Origin: a virus
Direction: 5' to 3' (one strand)
IMG/VR virus record: IMGVR_UViG_3300037296_000055
Location: 1-64,000 of that record
Length of the DNA stretch: 64,000 bases
The notes under the pieces are model-generated. The model worked only from the letters and a program-made list of their open reading frames with translations, had not been told where the DNA came from and ran no database searches. The position numbers and the translations under genes were made by a program. Of this stretch, positions 46,177-55,066 are shown piece after piece. Each line of letters begins with the position of its first letter. The first letter of the stretch is position 1.

Positions 46177-46493
46177 GCAGCGAAGAGCTTGAGCTCTACG
46201 AGATCGCTTTTGTGCTCAACCGTACAGTCTACGAAATTGAGCACGAAATGTCTAACAGAGAACTCCTCGGTTGGGTCGAATATTTTCGACGTCGACCTCC
46301 CGGCTGGAAGGACGATCAGCGTACCTCGATGATTGTCTCAGCTTTCGGCTCTAAGGCTAAGCCTGAGGAGCTGTTCCCTTCAATAGCTGCTATCAAGAAA
46401 GACCTAGAACGTAGCCAGAAGAAGAAGTCTGTAGCACAAGCGTTCATGGAGAAATTTGGCCATCTATTCCCACAATTGGAGCTGGAAGAATGA
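45832..46493 (+). CDS. tail assembly chaperone, -1 frameshift product (gpGT-like), 220 aa
   Basis: Zero frame to AAC at 46168-46170, then -1 frame from CGC at 46170-46172. The extension starts RLSSEELELYEIAFVLNRTV and continues through WVEYFRRRPPGWKDDQ to GHLFPQLELEE. The -1 frame is open from 46155, so slippage at GGGAAAC gives exactly one continuous protein. The T part normally contacts the tube subunit. An internal GTG at 46212 is an unlikely alternative start. Confidence 0.82.
46164..46170 (+). promoter_or_regulatory. -1 ribosomal frameshift slippery site GGGAAAC
   Basis: Heptamer of the form X-XXY-YYZ in phase: zero-frame codons GGA AAC, shifted codons GGG AAA. Conserved position near the end of the G-type gene, as in many long-tailed phages. 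Confidence 0.85.
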
Positions 46494-46819
46494 GTATACT
46501 CTCAGTCCGCTTCCGAGGGGACATCAAAGGCCAAGTCAGCAGAGAGCTCTCCGATAATCAGGAGAAGGAGCTGAAACAAGTTCAAGCAGAGTCCCTGCAA
46601 TCAATGATCGCTGCGACCCCTATTGATACAGGGGAAGCACGATCGAACTGGCGAGTTCAGGACATCGGTCCTGACGGTTTTACGCTGGTGAACGACTCAC
46701 CCTATATCGGTGTCCTCAATGCAGGGCACTCGGGTCAAGCACCCGCACGATTTATTGAAGGCGTTGCCCTACGTTACGGTAGAGCCTTCGGAACAATAGT
46801 CAACTACTTCCGCTCGTGA
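46490..46819 (+). CDS. HK97 gp10-like neck/tail protein, 109 aa
   Basis: SMIAATPIDTGEARSNWRVQ, then TLVNDSPYIGVLNAGHSGQA and PARFIEGV. The 'T-P-x-D-T-G-x-x-R...N-x-x-x-Y-x-x-x-L-x-x-G' pattern is that of HK97 gp10-like proteins. In relatives this gene usually lies before the tube gene; here it follows the chaperones, coupled by ATGA, and is the last gene before a terminator. Confidence 0.78.
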   Translation: MSILSVRFRGDIKGQVSRELSDNQEKELKQVQAESLQSMIAATPIDTGEARSNWRVQDIGPDGFTLVNDSPYIGVLNAGHSGQAPARFIEGVALRYGRAFGTIVNYFRS

Positions 46820-46825
46820 GATAAC

Positions 46826-46864
46826 AGCCCCGTTATGACGTCTGTGTCACTTCGGGGCTTTTTT
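46826..46864 (+). terminator. rho-independent terminator before the tape measure
   Basis: AGCCCCG (46826-46832) pairs with CGGGGCT (46853-46859), with an inner TGAC/GTCA helix, followed by six T. It lies between the neck gene and the tape measure gene in the same operon, so it probably reduces rather than ends transcription of the long tail genes. Confidence 0.82.
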
Positions 46865-46877
46865 ATGGAGTAAGTCC

Positions 46878-49800
46878 GTGGCAGTCACCATTGAATTCGA
46901 CGCTAACGTACTCCCTGCACAGCGGGGAATACGAAACCTTGATCGTTCCATGGACACCCTCATGTCCTCGGCCAATAAAGCAACACGCTCTACTGGCAAG
47001 CTGAACGACCTTAGTACCCTGAAAGCTCAGCGCTCTCTCGATACTATGAACAAATCTTTGAAGAGCATGGAGAAGCAAGCTTCTTCAACCAAACGTATGA
47101 TGATGGGCATGATTGCCAGCGTCGGTGCCGGTATGTCCGTCACAGCGCTCGCACGTACCGCCGACTCATACAAGAACATGACCAACAAGCTGATGTCCAT
47201 GGGGCAATCCACCGGCGAAGCTCGGGATACTCTCCTGGACCTCTCTGACGTGGCAGCTCGTACCCGTACACCTCTGGCTGACATGGCCTCCCTGTATGCC
47301 AAGGCTTCCCTCGCAGCTAACGACCTCGGAGCCTCGCAGGCTGACATCATGCAGTTCACCGAGAACATCGGTAACGCCCTTGGTTCCTCCGGTACTTCCG
47401 CAACCTCCGCAGCTGGCGCACTCTTGCAGCTGGGTCAGGCTCTGGGCGGTACTCTGGTTCAGGCCGAGGAATTCAACTCGATCCTTGATGGTTCGTTCGC
47501 CGTGGCTCAGGCCGCTGCTGACGGTATCGAAGCAGCTGGTGGCTCCGTTGCCAAGCTGAACCGTATGGTCAAGGACCAAAAAGTCACTCCCCAGATGCTC
47601 TATCAGGGCATCATGTCTCAGTCGGAACAACTTGCTGAGAAGATGGGTAAGACGACTTCCACCATCGGTCAAGCCTTTGAAGTTCTACGCAACCGCTGGA
47701 CCCTGTTCATTGGTACTCTGGACCTCACCTATGGCGTGTCCACCGGTGTCTCCAACATCATTCTCAGGATCGCTGACGCGGTCAACTACCTCGCACGGAA
47801 CATGGAGCTGATCGAGATCCCGATCAAGACGTTCCTGACCCTGCTCGCTGTCATCCCCCTCATGCTGGGCTTCATGGTCGTTGATCCGATCAAGGCCAAG
47901 ATCGCAGAGATGCGGGAAGCCTTCGATAGCTTCCTGGGCGGTAACGGCATCAGCTTCGAGGGGCTGAAGTCTGCCTTCTCTAACCTGAAAGCCTCGTTCC
48001 CTGGCACGATGGACTTTGCCGGAAACCTGTTCAAGCAGCTCTGGGAAACCATCAAGCTCTACGGCGCTGGAATTGGCGACTCTGTCAAGGTACTTGGGGC
48101 CTACGTCAAGTTCGAGTTCCAACAGCTCTGGGCGTCCTTCGCCCTGAAGTTCCCTGACTTCTCCATCAAGGTCAAGGAGTACGCCACCAAGACGGTCGAG
48201 TACGTCAAGTGGATGGTCGAGATGCTCAAGTCCCTTGCTGTGGGTGTCAAGGACTCCATCGGTGGGTTCTTCGCTGACATCGACTTCGACGCCGCCTTTG
48301 GTCTGGACGAAGGTGTCTTTGACTCCATCACCGGCAAGGTGACTTCCAAGGTCAAGGGTATCCGTGACGCCATCTCCGGTCTGTTCGGTCCTGCGCGTGA
48401 AGCGCCGAGAGGTAACTTCCTGGAAGTAATGGCTCAGCGGATCAAGGAGTCCAAGGAAGACCCTCTACTGCAGAAGTCCAACTTCATCAAGGACACGATC
48501 CTGGATGCTACTGGCTTTTCCATCGGTGAGATCGAGAACGCTGAAGGTCTGGGCATCCAGATCGACAAAGTCCTTGGTAACGCTGAAGGCCAAACCAAAG
48601 TCCTGGACCTGATCTTTGACCGTAGTGGTGCCAAAGCTCGTCTGAACATGCTGCTGATCCAGAACGCTCTGATCTCGTTCGGTCAAGCCATCATCCACCC
48701 TATCAAGACCATTTCCGAGGGCTTCTCGAAAGCCTTCAACTCGACCGAGCGTGCCTTTGATACTGGCATGTTCGCCATCGGCATCAAGAACTTCGCAGAG
48801 TCCCTGCGTAACTTGTCTATCGCTTCCATCGTCATGACCCACTACAAAGAGTCCCTGCGGGCTCTGACCATGACCTTTGGCTCTTCTATCCGTGGTACCC
48901 TGGCCGTTCTTGGTCTGGTCGTCATGGGCATCATGCAGCTCCCTGGCCTGTTCGGTCACGTTCTGGCAACCCTGAAGGTTGTCGGCGAATACGTGGGCGA
49001 GATCCTGGGCGGTATCTGGGAAGGGTTCGCCCTCACAGACATCGGCGAGGCTGTCAAGGATAGCTTCAAAAGTGTCAAAGACTTCGGTGCTGATCTCCTG
49101 GACGCCATGGGTCTGGAGCGTCTGAAGGACGGCTTCAGGTCTGTCAAAGAAGCCATGGAGAACATCTTCGGTGACTTCTCCGGCACTGTCGGTATCACCA
49201 GCCTTGTTGCTCTGGGTTCTGCCCTGGCAATGGTGGTCTGGCGTACCGGTGCTCTGGGCATTGCCTTCAAGCAAGTCTCCCTGGGTGCTACCGCGCTGAT
49301 GACCGGTAACTCTCTGCTGACCCGCTCCCTCCGGGGTGTGGCCAGTGGTTTCTTCCTCTGGATTTCTGTCTTCAACCTCCTACCTGACCTGATGCGCTTT
49401 GCCGCAAAGTTCTTGCCGGAAGAGATGGCAACGATCGTGAAGGACGCGGCTGAGGAACTGTCTGACTTTCCGATCCTGATCAAAGACCTGTTCCTGAAAG
49501 GCTTCAAGAACCTCGAAGATATCGAGTGGGGCGAAGTCGGAACTAACATCGCTGAGCAACTGTCCAAGGCCCTTCAGAAGGGTGCTGAGGCGCAGGGCTG
49601 GGTCGATGACCAAGGTCAGAAGATCTGGGAAAAGCTGATGAACTTTGATGGTCGGTCCGCGCTGGCCAACATCAAGGGCAAGCTGCGTAGCCTGTATCAG
49701 GGCATCGTGAGCCTTGTCAAAGGTATCTTCTCGGTAATCACGTTCCCCGCAAAGATCTTCCAGTTCGATGCTAACGTTATCCTGGCTGCTGCTTCTGCTC

Positions 49801-52800
49801 TGGGTCTCTTGTTCATCAAGGGCTTCCGGGACGGTCTGCTGCGTGCTGCCAAGGTCACTATCGGTCTGGGCATCCTGCTTCCGATGTTTGACAGTGGCTC
49901 CATGCGTCGAGTGGTTTACGGCTATGCTTCTGGCATCGTCGGTATCCTGTTCGAAGCTCTGGGCAAAGAGTTCGAGTCGGTTGGCTGGGATGAAATGAAC
50001 TCACGGGTGCTTGACAAGATCCTGACTCCTCCGAAAGAGGGAGACACGATGGTTGGGAACTACATCCGTAAAGTCGGCAACATCATGAAGAACATCGGCG
50101 CTACGCTGATCCTCTCCGTGATGGACAACCTGGGCTTCAGTGAAGAAACTGGCAACTGGGTGGCCGAACAGTTCTCCGGCTCCATCGGTGGTGGTCTTGT
50201 TCTGGGTGCAGCAATGCTCCTGTCCGGCACTGCTCGTGGTGTTATCTTCGGAAGTCTGAAAGCACTCTTCGGTGCCAAGATGATGAAGATGGCCTTCGAA
50301 CACTGGGGCGACACTACTGAAGATGGTATGAAGCACTTCGCACGGGGTATCCGTGGTAGTGTGATCCGTCTGATCGGTGTTGCTGGAGGCATGCTAGGTT
50401 ACGGTATCGGTCAGCACATCGCTGATCGTATGGACCTTAGCGGCGTCGAACGTATGTTCACTGTGGGTCTGTCCACTCTGTTGGGCTTCATCCTTCCGCA
50501 GATGTTCGGAACTGCTCTCTTCGGCATGATGGCAACCCGCTGGGCCGCTGTCATGGCTCGCTTCGCCACTTTCGGTGCGAGTTCCTTCGGCCAAGTTCTG
50601 GGTCGTATCTTCTCCCTCAAGGGCGCTGCTCTTGCTGGTGGTACGTTCCTGACTCTGGACGGTCTGTTCGGTGGAATGACCGGGCTCTCCGAGCAGATGG
50701 AGAAAGGCCTGTTCGCCGCAATCTCCATCGGTCTCGCAGGTGCTTCCCGCTTCATGCCTGACCTTCTGGGTCGTTGGTGGCGTCAAGTTGGTCTCTACAT
50801 GTCCATCAGCCTCTACGGCATGCTGGCACCTCTGGGAGCCGCTCTGCAACGTCAGCTCACAACCACTCTAGGTCGCGCATTCCTGAATGCGGGTCCTGCT
50901 CTAGGTTCCCTTATCGGTGGCGTGTTCCGAGGCCTAAACCTTGGCTCCGTGATCGGTATGATCATTGGTCAGAACCTCCAAGACGCAAGCATCGGTGACA
51001 TCATCCAACGGGTGCTGTATGCCACTGTTGCGGGTATGGTACTAGGTGCAGGCTGGAAGAAATCTCTGGCCCTGTCCGTGGTCTACGCAATCATCGAAGC
51101 GTGGAACAACCCTGAGATCCAGAACGCCGTTTCAGGTCTGGAAGGTATCCTGCAAGGGTTCCTGAACGAGATGGGCTTCGACGTTGAGCTCTCTGGCTTC
51201 ACCAACAACATCGGCATGACTATCACGGACGCGCTGTCCGAGAACAAGCTGGGTTCCTTCATCCTGAAGAACTGGCAGACCGTCTTGCCCGCAATGTTGA
51301 GCAGTGCAGTCCGTAAGATGTCCTTCCCCGCACTAGGGGCGGCGCTGCTTGACGGCTTGGCAAAGTCCTTCGTTGGTGACTCCAACCTCCCTGCTGAATT
51401 GCAGGCTGAGCTGGATGACGTCTTCTCTGACGCGACCCTTGCTATGGGTGTTGCTGGTACTGTTGGTACGGCTGTCGGTGGTCCATTCGTGGGCATCGGC
51501 ATGGGTATTGCTGCTGGTATCATCACTGGCATGATGTCCTACTTCAACTCAGGTCTTCCTGGTTCCATGGTTTCCGACGCGATCGGTAACATGGTTGCCA
51601 AGGGCCTCCGTGGTACTATGGGCGATACTGTTGCGGACGCTATGCTCCGTGCAGGTAACCTGATGAACTCCGGGAAGGACGGTCCCGTCAATGACTATGA
51701 GCTGGCAATCCAGCCCTACATTGACCAAGACTACATCACTCCTGAGATCGAGGCCACCGCTAAGGCTGCGATGGAGGCTCTGCAAGCCACGCTTGACCGT
51801 CGCTCCGATGGCTACGCTGGTCTGGAAGTGTTCGACTCGATGGTCGCCAACCTGGCCACCACTCGTGCCGCGATCGAAGGGTTCACCAACGACATCGGCG
51901 CAATGAATGCTGCTGCAGACCTTGCTGCTAGCCGGATTGCTGGTCTGGGTGAGAACCTTGCCGCTCGTCCTGCAACCTCAGACCGTCAGAGCGATCGTGC
52001 TAATGACGTCCTGGGTGAGATCCAGCCTAAGGTTTCTCCGGACGCCTTCGCTGATCTTGTGCAGCAAGCCCTTGACGCTAAGCTGGAGATTGAGCAAGTC
52101 TTCATCGACGCGTTGGACACGACCTCTATCACTACCGGGCTGGAGACTTCTGTCTCTGTTGCGGACATGACACCTGACACTTCTCCGATCACGAACGCGT
52201 TCGGTCAGATGTTCGGTGACTTGGCAACTCGCTCTATCGCTGAGGGCGCGGGCTTCGCTCGTAACCTTACCGATCCTCTGCCTCCTGCGATGCAGGGCGC
52301 GGCTGACTCTGCCATCAACATGGTCGAGACCTCTCTGAACAGCAACGCTCAGCGTCTTGGTCAGGACTTCGCCAACACCCTCGTGACTGGCATCAAGGGC
52401 GTCTTTGGTTCCACAACCATCGCGGCTCCGACCATCTCGGCCCCCAAGCTGAGCTATGGTGCAACGACCTCGAAGGCCCCTCCCGCAGGTGGTCGTCCGA
52501 GTGAGTTCTCCACAGGTGGTTCCGTCTTCGGCCCTGGCACAGGCACCTCCGACAGCATCCCCGCGCTGTTGTCCAACGGTGAGTTTGTGATCAATGCCAA
52601 GGACACTTCCAAGAACCTGGCTCTGCTGAAAGCGATCAACACCGGGAAAGACATCTCTCGGTTCGCTGCTGGAGGTATGGCCGGTCAACGTCGTCAGGTT
52701 GTACAACGCTTCAAGACGGGCACTGATGAGCCTGCCAAGGCGAAGTACTCCTACACTGAGGACTTTGAAGGTCCGGCTGCTGGCTGGGCTGACTGGATCA

Positions 52801-53924
52801 GTGACAAGTCGACCAAGGCCGCAGAAGCTCTCCGTCAAACGGTTGAGACTGGTGCTGCCAACCTTCTGCGTATCAACAGAGAGGGTAACGACTCCGCAAG
52901 CGATACCCGGAAGAACACCTCCGGTATCACTGACGCTGTCGAGAAGAGCAAGAAGGACGCCGCAAACTCCGGTAAGAAGATCGTTGATGCGATCGAGAAG
53001 GAGAAGGAGCTGAAGCCGCTGAACGCGACGGATGCTGCTGCTGCGGAGATGAAAGAACAGACCGACCTGTTGAAGGGCATCCAAGATGCGCTGCTGCAAC
53101 AGACCGGCTCTGGCCGTATTCGTCTGGCTGACAAGATCGTAACAACGATCGACCAGTATGGCGAAGAGCAGAAGTCTATCGAACCTCAGTACCAGTACAC
53201 CGGTATGATGAACGAGGTTGACTTTGCTCAGGCAGGCGCTGATGGCGCTCAAGAGATGCTGAACGGTTTCAAGACTCAGATGTCTGGTTTCCTGTCAGGT
53301 GATCTGAGCTTCGGAGACGCTATCGATGGCTTCCTTGATCAACTGACCAACGGGATCATCAACTCCTTCGTCAACTCCTTCTCCAACTCCATGTTTGGTC
53401 CTGGTGGTTTGAACCTCAGCTCCATGTTCTCCGGCTTGTTCGGTGGCATGAGCTCTCAGGGTGCAAGCTCCGGTCTCGGCGCTTCGGGCATCATCGGCAC
53501 TATCGGTGGTTTCCTGGGCTTCGCAGACGGTGGTCCGATCTCTGGTCAGGGTGGTCCTCGTTCGGATGACATCCCTGCCATGCTGTCCAACGGTGAGTAC
53601 GTCATCAATGCTTCAGCAACCCGCAAGAACCGTGACCTTCTGGACGCGATCAACTCTGGTCGTCGCCCTGCAGGGTTCGCAAACGGGGGACTCGTGGGAC
53701 CTGCTGCCTTCAAGGCTGCTGCTGTCGGTACCATGGCCGACATGGCCTCAATGGTCTCAGGTAGCCAAGCCGGTGGTAGCGCTTCCGCCCAACCCGCCTC
53801 GCAGACTACGGTCAACCTGGGCATCACCGGAGATGTCTCTGACGCAACCCGTCAGCAACTCCGTCGGATGATCCCCGAGCTCGTATCTCAAATGGACTCC
53901 TACAAAAGAAATAGGAACAAGTAA
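46878..53924 (+). CDS. tail tape measure protein, 2348 aa
   Basis: GTG start with GGAG nine bases upstream. A coiled N-terminus (LNDLSTLKAQRSLDTMNKSL) is followed by a tape-measure core domain (ARTADSYKNMTNKLMSMGQS to about residue 270). Many hydrophobic helices run through the middle (such as LLAVIPLMLGFMVVDPI). The C-terminus has two related modules near 1875-1935 and 2215-2275: GPGTGTSDSIPALLSNGEFV and GQGGPRSDDIPAMLSNGEYV, each ending in an AGG/NGG loop. The length sets the tail at very roughly 350 nm using 0.15 nm per residue. Confidence 0.95.
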   Translation: MAVTIEFDANVLPAQRGIRNLDRSMDTLMSSANKATRSTGKLNDLSTLKAQRSLDTMNKSLKSMEKQASSTKRMMMGMIASVGAGMSVTALARTADSYKNMTNKLMSMGQSTGEARDTLLDLSDVAARTRTPLADMASLYAKASLAANDLGASQADIMQFTENIGNALGSSGTSATSAAGALLQLGQALGGTLVQAEEFNSILDGSFAVAQAAADGIEAAGGSVAKLNRMVKDQKVTPQMLYQGIMSQSEQLAEKMGKTTSTIGQAFEVLRNRWTLFIGTLDLTYGVSTGVSNIILRIADAVNYLARNMELIEIPIKTFLTLLAVIPLMLGFMVVDPIKAKIAEMREAFDSFLGGNGISFEGLKSAFSNLKASFPGTMDFAGNLFKQLWETIKLYGAGIGDSVKVLGAYVKFEFQQLWASFALKFPDFSIKVKEYATKTVEYVKWMVEMLKSLAVGVKDSIGGFFADIDFDAAFGLDEGVFDSITGKVTSKVKGIRDAISGLFGPAREAPRGNFLEVMAQRIKESKEDPLLQKSNFIKDTILDATGFSIGEIENAEGLGIQIDKVLGNAEGQTKVLDLIFDRSGAKARLNMLLIQNALISFGQAIIHPIKTISEGFSKAFNSTERAFDTGMFAIGIKNFAESLRNLSIASIVMTHYKESLRALTMTFGSSIRGTLAVLGLVVMGIMQLPGLFGHVLATLKVVGEYVGEILGGIWEGFALTDIGEAVKDSFKSVKDFGADLLDAMGLERLKDGFRSVKEAMENIFGDFSGTVGITSLVALGSALAMVVWRTGALGIAFKQVSLGATALMTGNSLLTRSLRGVASGFFLWISVFNLLPDLMRFAAKFLPEEMATIVKDAAEELSDFPILIKDLFLKGFKNLEDIEWGEVGTNIAEQLSKALQKGAEAQGWVDDQGQKIWEKLMNFDGRSALANIKGKLRSLYQGIVSLVKGIFSVITFPAKIFQFDANVILAAASALGLLFIKGFRDGLLRAAKVTIGLGILLPMFDSGSMRRVVYGYASGIVGILFEALGKEFESVGWDEMNSRVLDKILTPPKEGDTMVGNYIRKVGNIMKNIGATLILSVMDNLGFSEETGNWVAEQFSGSIGGGLVLGAAMLLSGTARGVIFGSLKALFGAKMMKMAFEHWGDTTEDGMKHFARGIRGSVIRLIGVAGGMLGYGIGQHIADRMDLSGVERMFTVGLSTLLGFILPQMFGTALFGMMATRWAAVMARFATFGASSFGQVLGRIFSLKGAALAGGTFLTLDGLFGGMTGLSEQMEKGLFAAISIGLAGASRFMPDLLGRWWRQVGLYMSISLYGMLAPLGAALQRQLTTTLGRAFLNAGPALGSLIGGVFRGLNLGSVIGMIIGQNLQDASIGDIIQRVLYATVAGMVLGAGWKKSLALSVVYAIIEAWNNPEIQNAVSGLEGILQGFLNEMGFDVELSGFTNNIGMTITDALSENKLGSFILKNWQTVLPAMLSSAVRKMSFPALGAALLDGLAKSFVGDSNLPAELQAELDDVFSDATLAMGVAGTVGTAVGGPFVGIGMGIAAGIITGMMSYFNSGLPGSMVSDAIGNMVAKGLRGTMGDTVADAMLRAGNLMNSGKDGPVNDYELAIQPYIDQDYITPEIEATAKAAMEALQATLDRRSDGYAGLEVFDSMVANLATTRAAIEGFTNDIGAMNAAADLAASRIAGLGENLAARPATSDRQSDRANDVLGEIQPKVSPDAFADLVQQALDAKLEIEQVFIDALDTTSITTGLETSVSVADMTPDTSPITNAFGQMFGDLATRSIAEGAGFARNLTDPLPPAMQGAADSAINMVETSLNSNAQRLGQDFANTLVTGIKGVFGSTTIAAPTISAPKLSYGATTSKAPPAGGRPSEFSTGGSVFGPGTGTSDSIPALLSNGEFVINAKDTSKNLALLKAINTGKDISRFAAGGMAGQRRQVVQRFKTGTDEPAKAKYSYTEDFEGPAAGWADWISDKSTKAAEALRQTVETGAANLLRINREGNDSASDTRKNTSGITDAVEKSKKDAANSGKKIVDAIEKEKELKPLNATDAAAAEMKEQTDLLKGIQDALLQQTGSGRIRLADKIVTTIDQYGEEQKSIEPQYQYTGMMNEVDFAQAGADGAQEMLNGFKTQMSGFLSGDLSFGDAIDGFLDQLTNGIINSFVNSFSNSMFGPGGLNLSSMFSGLFGGMSSQGASSGLGASGIIGTIGGFLGFADGGPISGQGGPRSDDIPAMLSNGEYVINASATRKNRDLLDAINSGRRPAGFANGGLVGPAAFKAAAVGTMADMASMVSGSQAGGSASAQPASQTTVNLGITGDVSDATRQQLRRMIPELVSQMDSYKRNRNK

Positions 53925-54499
53925 TGGCTGACTACACCTTCCAAGACATGACTATCATAGCCCCAGTCTCTTTCGAGTCGGAACAAAAGATCCTCTCAAC
54001 CAAAACGTGGGGATCTTCCGAGGAACGTGTTGTCATGGATGGACAGCGTTGGAAGGTGACTTTCAACGTTGAGCCACATGAGGGGGCTTCCCTGCTCCCC
54101 CATCTGGTCTCCAGCTTTGGCGATACCTTCGACTTCGAAATGCCTCAAGCAGAGGACCCGACACTGGACCATGAATTCCGGCATGTCTACTCAACCTCCG
54201 CAGCCCTCGCGGGCACCAACGCAATTCAGATCTCTGATGATGATCGGATGCTGGTGGCCAAGGGCCGCTTCATCAAGTTCAACAACCATACCAAGGTCTA
54301 CATGATCATCAACCTTTCAAGCAATACGATGTACATCTATCCTGAGCTACAGTCGGACATCTCGACTGGTCAGTACATCCCTTGTGGGCGCAACGTTACC
54401 ATGAAGTGTCGCTACGATACCAACATGGTCCGTGGCATCACTTTCTCCGACGGTCTACTCTCAGACCCCGGCTCAATTACTCTGGTGGAGGCAGTATGA
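53924..54499 (+). CDS. tail tip-proximal protein, distal-tail-like, 191 aa
   Basis: Begins MADYTFQDMTIIAPVSFESE; beta-rich with conserved-looking ITFSDGLLSDPGSITLVEAV at the end. It is in the position of distal tail or minor tail proteins, between the tape measure and the tip genes. ATG overlaps the tape measure stop; coupled by ATGA to the next gene. Confidence 0.72.
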   Translation: MADYTFQDMTIIAPVSFESEQKILSTKTWGSSEERVVMDGQRWKVTFNVEPHEGASLLPHLVSSFGDTFDFEMPQAEDPTLDHEFRHVYSTSAALAGTNAIQISDDDRMLVAKGRFIKFNNHTKVYMIINLSSNTMYIYPELQSDISTGQYIPCGRNVTMKCRYDTNMVRGITFSDGLLSDPGSITLVEAV

Positions 54500-55062
54500 A
54501 GGACGTACCACAGTTTATCCGTAATCGCCTTGCTGACACCGACGCAAAGATGTTCGCCAAGGTCTACATCGGGGCAACGGGTGGGGGCTACTACGCTTCC
54601 ACTCTTCCCTACGACTTCACCCACGCAGGAAAAACCTGGAAGGGCAAGTCAGGCCTCAAAGAGATCGACACCACGACCCAGGATGATCGCGTATCCCGCG
54701 ACCCCTACAGCATCTCTATCGTGGACGACGCTAACAGCTCTCTGGAGTTCCGTCTCCAGGTCGGCCAACCCATGACCATCGCGGTAGGGTTCTACGATCC
54801 CAATCGTAACCAGCCGAACACTGAGGATTTCCTCACTCTCTACAACGGAAGAATTGACTTCTGGAGCCGTTCAATCGGTTCTGACAACCAACGCATACTA
54901 CAGATCCAGGGTGTATCTCCCTCAGGCGTTCTGTCACTAACTCGCGGCGTGTACACAGACATTGTCTACACACGTCAAATCGACTCAACAGACACCTCAA
55001 TGCAGACCATCGGGCGAATGCGCTCTGATGATATCGTTCTGGATTGGGGCAAGCCGAGGTAA
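54496..55062 (+). CDS. minor tail protein, 188 aa
   Basis: The ATG at 54496 (MKDVPQFIRNRLADTDAKMF) overlaps the upstream stop. It contains DPYSISIVDDANSSLEFRLQ and IDFWSRSIGSDNQRILQIQG, like minor tail proteins preceding the central tip protein (lambda gpL/DUF2163 position). The last eight residues (IVLDWGKPR) lie five bases before the tip gene. Confidence 0.72.
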   Translation: MKDVPQFIRNRLADTDAKMFAKVYIGATGGGYYASTLPYDFTHAGKTWKGKSGLKEIDTTTQDDRVSRDPYSISIVDDANSSLEFRLQVGQPMTIAVGFYDPNRNQPNTEDFLTLYNGRIDFWSRSIGSDNQRILQIQGVSPSGVLSLTRGVYTDIVYTRQIDSTDTSMQTIGRMRSDDIVLDWGKPR

Positions 55063-55066
55063 ACCC

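Noticed and set aside
51978-53252. 424-codon minus-strand open frame inside the tape measure gene
   Set aside because: Antisense shadow of a long biased gene; the repeats of the tape measure are clear in the plus frame.
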